NCBI GenBank assembly: GCA_016722565.1
Contig: JADKIU010000004.1
Span: forward strand, 248,001-312,000
DNA length: 64,000 bases
Source of the DNA: Bacteroidota bacterium
Lineage (GTDB): Bacteria; Bacteroidota; Bacteroidia; 2-12-FULL-35-15
Direction: 5' to 3'
Shown here: piece after piece, positions 27,555-37,124 of the stretch
Position numbering within the stretch: the first letter of the stretch is position 1
How the letters are laid out: each line of letters opens with the position of its first letter
Notes under the pieces: generated by a model
What the model saw: only the letters and a program-made list of their open reading frames with translations
Told to the model about the DNA's origin: nothing
The model's database searches: none
Program-made: the position numbers and the translations under genes

Positions 27555-28796
27555 ATGAGATTTTTATATACTTTTTCCATTTTTTTATATGCATTTGCAA
27601 TTCGTATTGCAGCGCTCTTCAATCCTAAAGCAAAACTTTTTTTGCTAGGAAGAAAAAATATTTTCGAATCATTAAAATCTCAAATTTCAAATCTCAAATC
27701 GGATCATCTTGTATGGTTTCATTGTGCTTCCTTGGGTGAGTTTGAACAAGGTCGCCCGTTGATGGAGAAGCTGAAAATACAACAGCCGGAGGTGAAAATT
27801 TTACTCACTTTTTTTTCTCCATCTGGTTACGAAATCCGAAAAAGTTATTCGGGTGCAGATTACATTTTTTATTTGCCGATGGATACTCCTGCAAATGCAA
27901 AAAGATTTGTTGAAATCGTAAATCCTAAAAAGGTGTTTTTTGTTAAGTATGAATTCTGGTTTAATTATCTAAACGTACTTAAAAGCAAAAATATTCCAAC
28001 CTATCTGGTGAGTGGAATTTTCAGAGAAGATCATCATTTTTTTAAGTCGACAGGAGGCTGGTTTCGTCAACAATTGTCTGCATTTACACATTTCTTTTTG
28101 CAAGATGAAAAATCAATTCAGCTCTTGAATTCAATTGGATATTCGAATACAACACTTTGTGGAGATACACGTTTTGATCGAGTGTTTGAGGTAGCAAAAA
28201 ACGCCAAACAATTGAATTTAATTGAGCAATTTGTGAAAAATAAAAAAGTAATGATTGTTGGTAGTTCTTGGTTGGAAGACGAGAGAATAATTTCAACTTT
28301 TTTTTCAAATTTTAAATCTCAAATCCCAAATTATAAACTCATCATTGCACCCCATGAAATTGATGAAAAACATTTGGCTTCAATCGAAGTTGCGTTTAAA
28401 AAAGTTGGTGTATGTCTGCGCTATTCCAAAGCAAATGAAAATACAATTAGCGAAGCTCAAATCTTATTAATAGACAACATCGGAATGCTTTCTTCTTTGT
28501 ATCAATACGGTACAATCGCTTTTATTGGTGGTGGATTTGGAAAAGGAATTCATAATATATTAGAGGCAGCTACTTTTGGATTACCAATCATTTTTGGCCC
28601 CAATTATCATAAATTCTCGGAAGCAAAAGAACTACTAAAACTGGGAGGAGGTTTTTCAATAAAAGATGAATCTGAATTCGAAAAATCAATGTTACTCCTA
28701 AATGACGAGCAGGTGTTAAAAACAGCCTCCCAAATTTCAAAGATGTATGTGCATGGGAATGTTGGCGCAACCAACAAAATTCTGGCAGGCATCTGA
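27555..28796 (+). CDS. waaA: 3-deoxy-D-manno-octulosonic acid (Kdo) transferase
   Basis: This inner-membrane-associated GT30 enzyme (413 aa) attaches Kdo to the lipid A precursor. It has an N-terminal hydrophobic anchor, the WFHCASLGEFEQ motif, the YEFW segment (VKYEFWFNYL), GDTRFDRV, and the C-terminal IAFIGGGFGKGIHNILEAATFGLP donor-binding block. Two stretches of the coding sequence are clean 7-bp tandem repeats (27675-27702, encoding KSQISNLKS; 28307-28337, encoding FKSQIPNYK), as if short-period arrays had been incorporated in frame. Otherwise the gene is intact. Confidence 0.95.
   Translation: MRFLYTFSIFLYAFAIRIAALFNPKAKLFLLGRKNIFESLKSQISNLKSDHLVWFHCASLGEFEQGRPLMEKLKIQQPEVKILLTFFSPSGYEIRKSYSGADYIFYLPMDTPANAKRFVEIVNPKKVFFVKYEFWFNYLNVLKSKNIPTYLVSGIFREDHHFFKSTGGWFRQQLSAFTHFFLQDEKSIQLLNSIGYSNTTLCGDTRFDRVFEVAKNAKQLNLIEQFVKNKKVMIVGSSWLEDERIISTFFSNFKSQIPNYKLIIAPHEIDEKHLASIEVAFKKVGVCLRYSKANENTISEAQILLIDNIGMLSSLYQYGTIAFIGGGFGKGIHNILEAATFGLPIIFGPNYHKFSEAKELLKLGGGFSIKDESEFEKSMLLLNDEQVLKTASQISKMYVHGNVGATNKILAGI
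27675..27702. repeat. 7-bp tandem array within waaA (first)
   Basis: AAATCTC, AAATTTC, AAATCTC and AAATCGG occur in unbroken 7 bp register inside the coding sequence, around residues 41-50. Confidence 0.6.
28307..28337. repeat. 7-bp tandem array within waaA (second)
   Basis: AAATTTT, AAATCTC, AAATCCC, AAATTAT and AAA occur in 7 bp register, around residues 251-261. This array shares AAATCTC with the first waaA array. Confidence 0.6.
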
Positions 28797-28927
28797 TACC
28801 CCATTTCCTCTCCTTACTTGATATCCCTTGTGAATTATTAACTGCCAATTGCTAACAAAAGTTAATAATTGCTTTTTGTTGTTACTTATATTAACCTTAT
28901 TTTTCGGTAAAATATAAAAACAATTGT

Positions 28928-30364
28928 ATGGAAAATACTTCTACAAAAACATCCGCTTTACTTACACTTATTTCCGTGTTCTTTTTTTGGGGGTTTGTTG
29001 CTGCAAGCAATGGAATTTTAATTCCCGTTTATAAAGATCATTTGCACTTGGAACAATGGCAAACCATGTTTATTGATGTTGCTTTTTATGTTGCCTATAC
29101 AATCGGATCATTGGTTTATTTTCTTTTATCGAAAATGAGTGGTGGTGATATTTTAAATAAAATCGGCTACAAGAATGGTATTTCATTGGGTCTAATGATT
29201 TCTGCAATCGGAGCATTTCTTTTTTATCCTGCTGCTGAATCTGAATCTTTCGGATTGATGATTACAGGTTTGTTTATTATCGGATTAGGGTTTTCCTTGC
29301 AACAAACAGCTGCCAATCCGCTTGCGATTACAATCGGGGATCCTAAAAAAGGTGCTCAACGATTGAGTTTGGCGGGTGGAATAAATAATATCGGAACAAC
29401 GATAGGACCTGTTCTGGTTAGTTTTGCCATCTTCGGTTCAATCGCCAAAGGACAAAAATTAGAATCGTTAGATGCTGTGAAAACGCCTTACATTATTTTA
29501 GGAATCGCTTTTTTAATTGTTGCTTTGATTTTTAAATTTTCTTCGATTCCAAACAAAATTGTACACAAAGAAGAATCAGATGCCCCAGAGAATGAAAAAC
29601 AAAAAAGTGTATTTGCTTATCCTCAACTTTGGTTGGGCATGATTGCCATATTCGTTTATGTGGGTGTTGAAGTTGCTACAGCTGCTAATCTTCCGGAGTT
29701 TATGAAACAGCATGTAGGAATCGGAACAGCAGATGTTGCTCCTTATGTTTCTTTATTTTGGGCTAGTTTAATGATTGGCCGATGGGCCGGTGCAATTGGT
29801 GCATTTGATATCAAAAAAGGAATGAAACACATTCTTTCCTTTATAATGCCGTATGTTGCCTTTGGTGTTTTTCTGCTAGTAAATAAAATTGCAAATAATG
29901 ATTTAACGCCATTCTATATTTACACGATTGTTATCCTTGCAATTATCGGTGCGGATATCTTGAGCAAAGGAAATCCTGCGCGTCAGCTGATTATTTTTTC
30001 TACTTGCGGAATTCTTGCTTTAATCGTTGGTATGCTTGCTGATGGAATGCTGAGTGTCTATGCATTTATCAGTGTTGGATTGTTTTGTTCTACCTTGTGG
30101 CCTTGCATTTTTACACTTGCAATTGCCGGACTTGGTAAAAAAACAAACGAAGGTTCCAGCTTTTTGATTATGATGATTATGGGTGGAGGTTTGATTAGTT
30201 GGTTGCAAGCATATCTTTCAAAAGATGGTTTGTTGGGGATTCAATTCAGTTATATCGTAGGTGTTTTGTGTTTTGCTTTTTTAGCATTTTATGGATGGAG
30301 AGTTGCTGCCATCTTAAAAGCACAAGGAATAGATTACGATAAAACAAATGATAGTGGACATTAA
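28928..30364 (+). CDS. FucP-family sugar:H+ symporter (MFS)
   Basis: This 478-residue 12-helix carrier starts after 131 bp of intergenic sequence. N-terminal FFFWGFVAASNGILIPVYK and the FSLQQTAANPLAITIGDPKKG motif are typical of the FucP/glucose-galactose transporter family. A long central loop (about 212-225) is charged. It lies 12 bp ahead of a ROK sugar kinase, so import and phosphorylation of a free sugar are coupled. The N-glycan enzymes downstream suggest mannose or GlcNAc as substrate. That is inference. Confidence 0.92.
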   Translation: MENTSTKTSALLTLISVFFFWGFVAASNGILIPVYKDHLHLEQWQTMFIDVAFYVAYTIGSLVYFLLSKMSGGDILNKIGYKNGISLGLMISAIGAFLFYPAAESESFGLMITGLFIIGLGFSLQQTAANPLAITIGDPKKGAQRLSLAGGINNIGTTIGPVLVSFAIFGSIAKGQKLESLDAVKTPYIILGIAFLIVALIFKFSSIPNKIVHKEESDAPENEKQKSVFAYPQLWLGMIAIFVYVGVEVATAANLPEFMKQHVGIGTADVAPYVSLFWASLMIGRWAGAIGAFDIKKGMKHILSFIMPYVAFGVFLLVNKIANNDLTPFYIYTIVILAIIGADILSKGNPARQLIIFSTCGILALIVGMLADGMLSVYAFISVGLFCSTLWPCIFTLAIAGLGKKTNEGSSFLIMMIMGGGLISWLQAYLSKDGLLGIQFSYIVGVLCFAFLAFYGWRVAAILKAQGIDYDKTNDSGH

Positions 30365-30376
30365 GAAGGTGCTATT

Positions 30377-31327
30377 ATGAAGACATTAGTTGCAGCGATT
30401 GATATTGGAGGAACCAATACCGTTTTTGGATTGGTCGATATAAATGGTACAATTTTATTGAAAGAAACCGTTGCCACGGAGCATTTCCCTATTCCTGAAG
30501 ATTTAGTAGCAGTGGTTTGTGAGCATATTAAAAAAGCGATGTTGCAATTTGTTGATTCGTATGAATTGAGCGGAGTCGGAATCGGTGCCCCTAACGGAAA
30601 TTATTTTAATGGTACGATTGAGTTTGCTCCAAATCTAAAATGGAAAGGAGTTGTTCCGCTTGCAAAATTGTTTTCAGAACGACTTAATGTAAAAACTGTT
30701 TTGACAAATGACGCGAATGCAGCAGCAATAGGTGAAATGATGTTTGGTGCTGCAAAAGGGATGAAGGATTTTATTTTTATTACTCTCGGAACAGGTTTAG
30801 GAAGTGGGATTGTCGCCAACGGAGAATTGATTTTAGGTCATGATAGTTTTGCAGGTGAAATCGGACACGTCATTATTTTTCCGGAAGGAAGGCAATGTGG
30901 TTGTGGACGAAAAGGATGTTTGGAAACGTATTGTTCTGCAACCGGAATTAAAAGAACCTATTCTGATTTATTGATGAGTCATCACGATAAGGCAAACTTG
31001 CAGGCGCGTGTTGCAGACGCCAAATACATTTATGATAAAGCGATCGAAGGAGAAGCGGATGCAATAGAAGCATTTAATTATACAGGCGATATTTTGGGTT
31101 TGGCGTTAGCAAACAGTGTCGCATATACCAGTCCGGAAGCTGTTTTTTTATTTGGAGGTTTGGCATTAGCTGGAGAATTTATTTTTAAACCAACACAAGA
31201 AAGTTTCGAACGGAATTTATTGAATATTTATAAAAACAAAATAAAAATTCTTCCTTCTCAATTAAAAGAAAATGATGCAGCGATTTTGGGTGCTGCTTCT
31301 TTGATTTTGAAAGAATTAAAACAATGA
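30377..31327 (+). CDS. ROK-family sugar kinase
   Basis: This is a 316-residue cytoplasmic hexose kinase. It has the ATP/phosphate motif DIGGTNTVFGLVD, catalytic Asp in LTNDANAAAIGE, the GTGLGSGIV loop, and the ROK zinc signature CGCGRKGCLETYCSATG. There is no N-terminal helix-turn-helix, so it is an enzyme and not a NagC/Mlc repressor. The substrate is probably glucose, mannose or an N-acetylhexosamine delivered by the adjacent MFS carrier. Its stop overlaps the start of the cytochrome gene (ATGA), which physically couples sugar and sulfur genes. Confidence 0.93.
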   Translation: MKTLVAAIDIGGTNTVFGLVDINGTILLKETVATEHFPIPEDLVAVVCEHIKKAMLQFVDSYELSGVGIGAPNGNYFNGTIEFAPNLKWKGVVPLAKLFSERLNVKTVLTNDANAAAIGEMMFGAAKGMKDFIFITLGTGLGSGIVANGELILGHDSFAGEIGHVIIFPEGRQCGCGRKGCLETYCSATGIKRTYSDLLMSHHDKANLQARVADAKYIYDKAIEGEADAIEAFNYTGDILGLALANSVAYTSPEAVFLFGGLALAGEFIFKPTQESFERNLLNIYKNKIKILPSQLKENDAAILGAASLILKELKQ

Positions 31328-32406
31328 TGTCGAATCAAGATAAAAATAACAAAGAACAAAAATACATCGACCTTGTTTTTAAGTTGTGTTATCTGATTAT
31401 TGCCTTCATGTTTCTTGTGGGCATTTTAATATACATCAAGGTTGCGGGTGTTCCTGAAATGTTTCAGTCGGAGGAAGACGTTGTTGAAGAAACCATATTA
31501 GATAGTATTCCGTCAAAAAAAAGTGACAAGGGTATTTCTGTTGATGAACTAGGTTTTTGGCAATCACCCGATACATTGGATATTGCGAAAGAAGCCAATG
31601 CTGAACAAATAACTTATGGCAGACATTTAATACAAAAAACTTCTGATTATTTAGGTCCGCATGGAACAATTGCAAAAATGACCAATGGAATGAATTGTCA
31701 GAATTGCCATTTGGAGGCCGGAACAAAAATTTGGGGTAACAATTACAGTGGAGTCGCTTCTACTTATCCTAAATTCAGAGAGCGTTCCGGTAGTATGGAA
31801 AGCATCTATAAGCGGGTGAATGATTGTTTTGAAAGAAGTTTAAATGGGCAGCCCTTGGATACATTGTCAAAGGAGATGCAAGCAATAAAAGCCTACATCG
31901 TTTGGTTAGGGAAAGATGTTGAGAAGGATGTTAAGCCGAAAGGGGCAGGTATATGGGAATTGAAATGTTTGCAACGAGCTGCGGACTCTGAAAAAGGAAG
32001 ATTGGTCTATGTCTCCAAGTGTTTATCCTGTCACGGAGCGAATGGTGAAGGAAAAATGAATACGGCAAATTTCTCCTACCAATATCCTCCATTATGGGGC
32101 GAGCATAGTTATAACGATGGAGCAGGATTGTATCGCTTGTCGCGTTTTGCCGGTTATGTGAAAGCAAACATGCCATTTGGCGCAAAACATGATAATCCTC
32201 AGTTAACAGATGAAGAGTGTTGGGATGTTGCAGCATTTGTAAATTCTCAATCTCGTCCGAAGAAGGATTTGAGTAAGGATTGGCCAAAGGTATCCGGTAA
32301 ACCATTTGATCATCCGTTTGGACCGTATGCCGATTCGTTTTCAGAAGAACAACATAAATATGGACCTTTTGAACCGATTATTGCAACCAAGAAAAAGAAA
32401 AAATAA
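31324..32406 (+). CDS. TsdA-type dihaem cytochrome c (thiosulfate dehydrogenase-like)
   Basis: This 360-residue protein has an N-terminal membrane anchor (about 20-41) and two haem-binding motifs, CQNCH (125-129) and CLSCH (233-237). Between them lies RVNDCFERSLNG. The Cys168 there matches the axial haem-1 Cys ligand of TsdA. AYIVWLGK and YPPLWGEHSYNDGAGLYRL are also TsdA/SoxA-like. TsdA oxidises thiosulfate to tetrathionate, or the reverse, in the periplasm. Following genes encode YeeE/YedE sulfur transporters and a SoxB-like protein, which supports a thiosulfate role. The C-terminus ends in a K-rich tail. Electron acceptors are not encoded nearby. Confidence 0.85.
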   Translation: MMSNQDKNNKEQKYIDLVFKLCYLIIAFMFLVGILIYIKVAGVPEMFQSEEDVVEETILDSIPSKKSDKGISVDELGFWQSPDTLDIAKEANAEQITYGRHLIQKTSDYLGPHGTIAKMTNGMNCQNCHLEAGTKIWGNNYSGVASTYPKFRERSGSMESIYKRVNDCFERSLNGQPLDTLSKEMQAIKAYIVWLGKDVEKDVKPKGAGIWELKCLQRAADSEKGRLVYVSKCLSCHGANGEGKMNTANFSYQYPPLWGEHSYNDGAGLYRLSRFAGYVKANMPFGAKHDNPQLTDEECWDVAAFVNSQSRPKKDLSKDWPKVSGKPFDHPFGPYADSFSEEQHKYGPFEPIIATKKKKK

Positions 32407-32483
32407 TTAAAAAATAGATCCTTCATTTGTGGGATAAAAATTAAAAAATAGAATACAAGCAAAACAACGTTGAATTTTAATCT

Positions 32484-33043
32484 ATGAGTTTACTTACACA
32501 ACCCTGGCCTTGGTATATCTCAGGTCCGTTAATTGGATTGATGGTGCCAATTTTATTAATTATGGGCAATAAAACATTTGGAATCTCTTCTTCTCTGCGA
32601 CATATTTGTGCTGCTTGTATGCCTTCCAATATTACGTTTTTCAATACAACTGGAGGGCGCAATCTTGGAACTTAATTTTTGCTTCCGGTATTGTATTAGG
32701 CGGTTTGGTTGCAGGATACTTTTTTGCAAATCCTCATCCGATACTGCTTTCAGAAAATACAATTACAGACTTAAATGCAATGGGAATAAAAAATCACGAA
32801 GGGTTGATTCCTGTGGAGCTTTTTAGTTTTCAATCGTTGTTTACTCTAAGAGGGTTTCTATTAATGGTTGTTGGTGGCTTTTTTGTTGGCTTTGGTACTC
32901 GCTATGCAGGAGGATGTACTTCAGGTCATTCAATTATGGGAATGAGTAATTTGCAATTACCTTCCTTGATAGCAACCATTTGCTTTTTTATAGGTGGATT
33001 GGTAATGACCTGGTTCATTCTACCTTTTATTCTTTCATTGTAG
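32484..33043 (+). pseudogene. YeeE/YedE-family (TsuA-like) sulfur-transport membrane protein, frameshifted
   Basis: The reading frame breaks at a T5 run (32637-32641). Adding one T joins MSLLTQPWPWYISGPL...CMPSNITFF to QYNWRAQSWNLIFASG and gives a continuous protein of about 186 residues with four to five helices. Conserved Cys motifs are present (HICAACMP and GGCTSGHSIMG), as in TsuA, where cysteines relay thiosulfate. The family imports thiosulfate or other sulfur compounds. It sits between the TsdA-like cytochrome and its smaller partner at 33065. The single homopolymer shift suggests sequencing error, in which case the gene is intact. Confidence 0.82.
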
Positions 33044-33064
33044 CACTATAATTAAAAAAATAAA

Positions 33065-33475
33065 ATGTCAAAAATTAAATATTTAGTACTCGGATTTATA
33101 TTCGGGATCATCCTCATCAAAGCCGAAGTGGTTTCTTGGTTTAGAATTCAAGAGATGTTTCATTTTCAATCCTTTCACATGTATGGTGTGATTGGCTCAG
33201 CTGTTATGGTAGGCATCATCTCAATTTTAATAATCAAGAAATTGAAGTTAAAAACTATTGACGGGGATGAGATAGTAATAGAACCCAAAACCTTCAACAA
33301 AGGAAATATTTTCGGTGGTTTAATTTTTGGATTAGGGTGGGCGATGACCGGAGCTTGCCCCGGTCCTTTATACGCTTTAGTTGGTAGTGGTTTGTTGGTG
33401 GTATTGGTGGTTTTATTTAGTGCCGTTATCGGAACATTAATGTACGGTGCTTTAAAAGATAAATTGCCACATTAG
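33065..33475 (+). CDS. YeeE/YedE-family small membrane protein (DUF6691 type)
   Basis: This 136-residue polytopic protein is the usual second partner of the split YeeE/YedE pair. Helices lie at about 5-20, 39-57, 84-100 and 104-126. The conserved block is FGLGWAMTGACPGPLYALVG, with a Cys in the membrane. Together with the upstream protein it would form a complete sulfur-compound channel. The reading frame is intact. It lies 22 bp after the upstream gene and 38 bp before the SoxB-like gene, in one cassette. Confidence 0.88.
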   Translation: MSKIKYLVLGFIFGIILIKAEVVSWFRIQEMFHFQSFHMYGVIGSAVMVGIISILIIKKLKLKTIDGDEIVIEPKTFNKGNIFGGLIFGLGWAMTGACPGPLYALVGSGLLVVLVVLFSAVIGTLMYGALKDKLPH

Positions 33476-33512
33476 TTTTTCAATTTTTTATTTGTTCTAA
33501 TTATAAAATAAA

Positions 33513-35261
33513 ATGTCTTCAAATAAACATATTAAATCGTGTTCCTGTGCGAATTGTCAACCCATTATCAATGATAGTGGTTTGTCAAGAAAAAGCTTTT
33601 TAAAAACATTGGGTGCAGCTACAATTGGTTTGGGACTTAATCCGATGAGTGCTTTTGCTTTACAAGAAGATGGGAAAAGTAAAGAAATTGAAAAAAGCAA
33701 TGCAGTAAAGTCAGGTAAGGTTCAACGAATCAGTTTGCTTCATACAAGCGATATTCATGGGCAAATAAATGTGCACGATGAATTTTTTTGGGAAAATGGG
33801 AAAGCCGTTTTTAAAAAGCGTGGTGGCTTTTCTCATTTAAAAACGATGATCACTGAATTGAGAAAACAAAATCCGAATACCTTACTGTTGGATGGTGGCG
33901 ATTGTTTTCAGGGAAGTGGAATTACAACGCTTACAAAAGGTCAAGCGATGATTCCGCTGATGAATCATCTGGACTATGATTTAGTATTGCCAGGAAATTG
34001 GGAGGTTGTTTACGGAAAGAAAATGTTGATGAAAGATTTGGGTGGATACAACGCTCAAAAAATTTGTGCAAACATGTTTGATGATGATGCCGTTTCTGAT
34101 TTATTATTTCCTCCTTATTCAATTTTCTATATCGGTGGAATAAAAATTGGATTTGTTGGATACAATGATCCATTGACCCCAATTAGACAGTCACCGGATT
34201 ATAGCAAAGGAATCGCGTTTTGCGATCCAGAAAAGAACCTCGCCAAATATGTAAAAATACTGCGTGAGCAAGAACAGTGTAAAATGGTATTTGTAATGTC
34301 GCACATGGGATTGGCTCAACAATTAAATTTAGCGTCACAGCCTTATGCCGATGGTGTCGACTATATTCTGGGTGCTGACACGCATGAACGGATTCGCGAA
34401 CCGCTTCAAGGTAAATATGCGAAAGTGACGGAGCCGGGTGCTTTTGCTTCTTTTATTGGGAAGTTGGATATTGTGATTGAAGATGGAAAAATAAAAGATG
34501 AGTCGTATGAATTGATTGACGTTGATCCGGAAAAATATGCTGCAGATCCTGAAATGCAAGCGATGATTGAACAAACATATCAGCCGTATGAAACAGAATT
34601 GAAAAAAGTAATTGGTAAAACCAAAACATCTTTGCTTCGAACCTATGTGATTGAAACGCCTTTGGATAATTTGATTACCGATGCAATGATGTGAAGAATA
34701 AAAACAGATATCACTGTTTCAAATGGATTTCGATTTTGCCATCCATTAGCAGTTGATTCAAAAGTTGGTATTGTCGACATAACAAAAGAGTATTTATGGA
34801 ATATGTTGCCTGTGAATTCTCGGGTTAAAACAGCAGAAGTTACAGGGACTCAGATTTTGAATTGGTTAGAGTCTGAGTTGGAGAATGCGTTTGCAAAAGA
34901 TGCAACAAAACGATTGGGAGGTTGGTTTGTGCGATTTAGTGGCATGAAAGTGACATTTACAATTGGAAATGAAAAAGGAAAACGGGTTCAAAAAGTAACG
35001 GTGAAAAACAAACCACTAGATTTGAATAAGACGTATACGATTGCTGCTTGTGAACGTGATGGTGACCCAATGGATACATTGTGTCGAATTAAAAAAGTAA
35101 ATAAGCCTGTTTCGCAAGAAATCTTTCTACATAACATTCTTGAAGATTATTTAACGAAGTTCTCACCTGTTTCACCGAAAGTAGATGGCCGAGCAATTGC
35201 AACAGATGCTGAACCTACGCTTTTAACGCAAGTGGAGGGTGTGAACTATAAATTTAGATAA
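33513..35261 (+). pseudogene. SoxB-like 5'-nucleotidase-superfamily protein interrupted by TGA
   Basis: A Cys-rich start (CSCANC) precedes a Tat-like signal (SRKSFLKTLGAATIGLG). The metallophosphatase domain follows with metal-binding DIHGQ, LLDGGDCFQGSG, GNWEVVYG, SHMG and ADTHER. The GNWE-x-x-YG form replaces the GNHEFD of ordinary 5'-nucleotidases and is typical of SoxB (thiosulfohydrolase). At 34692-34694 a TGA interrupts the frame in NLITDAMM. Downstream codons continue in the same frame with a complete C-terminal domain (TDITVSNGFRF...), for 582 residues in total. Either TGG became TGA, or two nearby indels compensate (a W-K-I-K-T-D reading). Its sulfur role rests on motifs and neighbours. 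Confidence 0.82.
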
Positions 35262-35302
35262 ACATTTTAATACATAGAAGTTATAATTATAAAAATATCC
35301 AC

Positions 35303-36952
35303 ATGAAAAAAATATTCTTAATTCTAGCCGTTTTATTTTCCTTCGCAGGGATTTCACAAGAAAATGGATCTAAAAAATCTTTGCCGATTATTCCTCTTCC
35401 TAAAGAAATAAAAACAAGTGATGGTGATTTTGTTTTGACCACTCAGACAAAGCTTGTTATAATGAGAGAAACCCAGGCGCTTGGCTTTATGCAGCCGATT
35501 GATTATTTTAATAATTATTTAAAAACAAATTTCAATCTGGAGCTTCCTGTTGTTACTATTTTACCAACTGATGGCAATTACATTATAGTTCTTTCACCGG
35601 AAGAAAAATTTGGACATGTAGAAAGTTATAGTCTTAGTATTAACCCAAATCAGATAATGCTTTCAGCTGAAGGAGAAGCTGGTTTATTTTATGGAATTCA
35701 AACACTTATTCAGTTACTTCCAATTGAAAAGAGTGCGGAAATAAAAATTCCGTGTGTTCAAATAGTCGATGCTCCTCGCTATCAATGGCGTGGTATGCAT
35801 TTGGATTGCAGTCGCCATTTCTTCACGAAGGAAGAGGTAAAAAAATATATTGATTATTTAGCAATGTATAAGTTCAATGTGTTTCATTGGCATTTAGTAG
35901 ATGATCAAGGTTGGAGAATTGAAATTAAAAAGTATCCATTGTTGACTTCGGTTGGTGGTAAAAGAAAAGAAACATTGATTGGGAAACCTCAATGGAATAA
36001 GGATGGAACTCCCTCGAAAGATGATAAGTATGACGGAATTGCTTATGGCGGATTTTACACACAGGAAGATATTAAAGAAATAGTAAACTACGCTCGGTTC
36101 AAATACATTACAATTATTCCTGAGATAGAGATGCCCGGGCATTCATTAGCAGCCCTTGCAGCATATCCACAATTTTCATGTACCGGTGGTCCGTTTGAAA
36201 CGTACACAAAATGGGGTGTTTCGGATGATGTGTATTGTGCCGGGAAGGATGAAACATTTTCTTTCTTGGAAGATATATTAGCAGAAGTAATGCCGTTGTT
36301 TCCTGGAAAGTATATTCACATTGGTGGAGATGAGTGCTTAAAAGACCGTTGGAAAGCATGTGCAAAATGTCAAAAACGTATTGCAGATGAGAAATTAAAA
36401 AATCCCGAAGAGCTTCAAAGTTATTTTATCACCCGCATCGAAAAATATGTAAATGCGAATGGGAAACAAATTATTGGTTGGGATGAAATTTTGGAAGGTG
36501 GCTTGGCACCAAATGCTGCAGTCATGAGTTGGAGAGGCACCAAAGGTGGAATAGATGCAGCCAAGCAAAAACATTTTGTAGTGATGAGTCCGGGTAAACC
36601 ATGCTATTTTGATCATTATCAATCGAAAGATAAAGCAAAAGAACCATTAGCAATTGGTGGTTTTAATCCATTAGATTCGGTGTATGCCTACAATCCTACT
36701 CCGAAAGTGCTAACAGCGGATGAAGCCAAATTTATTATGGGGGCGCAAGCGAATGTGTGGACAGAATACATTGTAGATTTTAAACAAGTAGAATACATGT
36801 CGATGCCACGCATGGCTGCTTTGTCGGAGGCGTTGTGGACACCTTTGGAGAAAAAGAACTATAAAGATTTTGTGGTACGCTTAAAACTACATGCTCCGGT
36901 TTTGGATAAAATGGGCGTGAATTACGCGAAGCATTTTAAGAGTTTGAAATAG
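35303..36952 (+). CDS. GH20 beta-N-acetylhexosaminidase, exported
   Basis: This 549-residue enzyme has a signal peptide (about 1-19, ending FAGISQ). A GH20b domain (about 25-155) precedes the TIM-barrel catalytic domain with WRGMHLDCSRHFF, FHWHLVDDQGWRIEI and the catalytic Asp-Glu pair in IHIGGDECLKDRW. A C-terminal W-x-E is in QANVWTEYI. It removes terminal GlcNAc/GalNAc from glycans. A 13 bp hairpin follows at 36966-37000. It lies upstream of glycosylasparaginase and the mannosidases, which fits N-glycan breakdown. Confidence 0.95.
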   Translation: MKKIFLILAVLFSFAGISQENGSKKSLPIIPLPKEIKTSDGDFVLTTQTKLVIMRETQALGFMQPIDYFNNYLKTNFNLELPVVTILPTDGNYIIVLSPEEKFGHVESYSLSINPNQIMLSAEGEAGLFYGIQTLIQLLPIEKSAEIKIPCVQIVDAPRYQWRGMHLDCSRHFFTKEEVKKYIDYLAMYKFNVFHWHLVDDQGWRIEIKKYPLLTSVGGKRKETLIGKPQWNKDGTPSKDDKYDGIAYGGFYTQEDIKEIVNYARFKYITIIPEIEMPGHSLAALAAYPQFSCTGGPFETYTKWGVSDDVYCAGKDETFSFLEDILAEVMPLFPGKYIHIGGDECLKDRWKACAKCQKRIADEKLKNPEELQSYFITRIEKYVNANGKQIIGWDEILEGGLAPNAAVMSWRGTKGGIDAAKQKHFVVMSPGKPCYFDHYQSKDKAKEPLAIGGFNPLDSVYAYNPTPKVLTADEAKFIMGAQANVWTEYIVDFKQVEYMSMPRMAALSEALWTPLEKKNYKDFVVRLKLHAPVLDKMGVNYAKHFKSLK

Positions 36953-36965
36953 TTGTATAAAAAGC

Positions 36966-37000
36966 GAATCCCGATAGGACTACTAAACCTATCGGGATTC
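36966..37000 (+). terminator. Strong hairpin downstream of the GH20 gene
   Basis: GAATCCCGATAGG pairs perfectly with CCTATCGGGATTC (13 bp, 9 nt loop). No U-tract follows, so it may be an mRNA-stabilising or partial-termination structure. The 172 bp gap contains nothing else I recognise. Confidence 0.5.
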
Positions 37001-37124
37001 TGGATAAACACTTACACATGATGTAAGAAAAACTACTGAGACAAATGTATAACAGGATCTAAAAGATACTAAATCAAGTTTCTTTTATTCTTAGAAATCG
37101 AACGACTAAAAACGCTGTAACTCT

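Noticed and set aside
34692..34694. UGA recoding (Trp or selenocysteine) in the soxB-like gene
   Set aside because: TGA ends other genes in this window normally, and no SECIS-like hairpin is evident just after the codon. A point change or indel pair explains it more simply.
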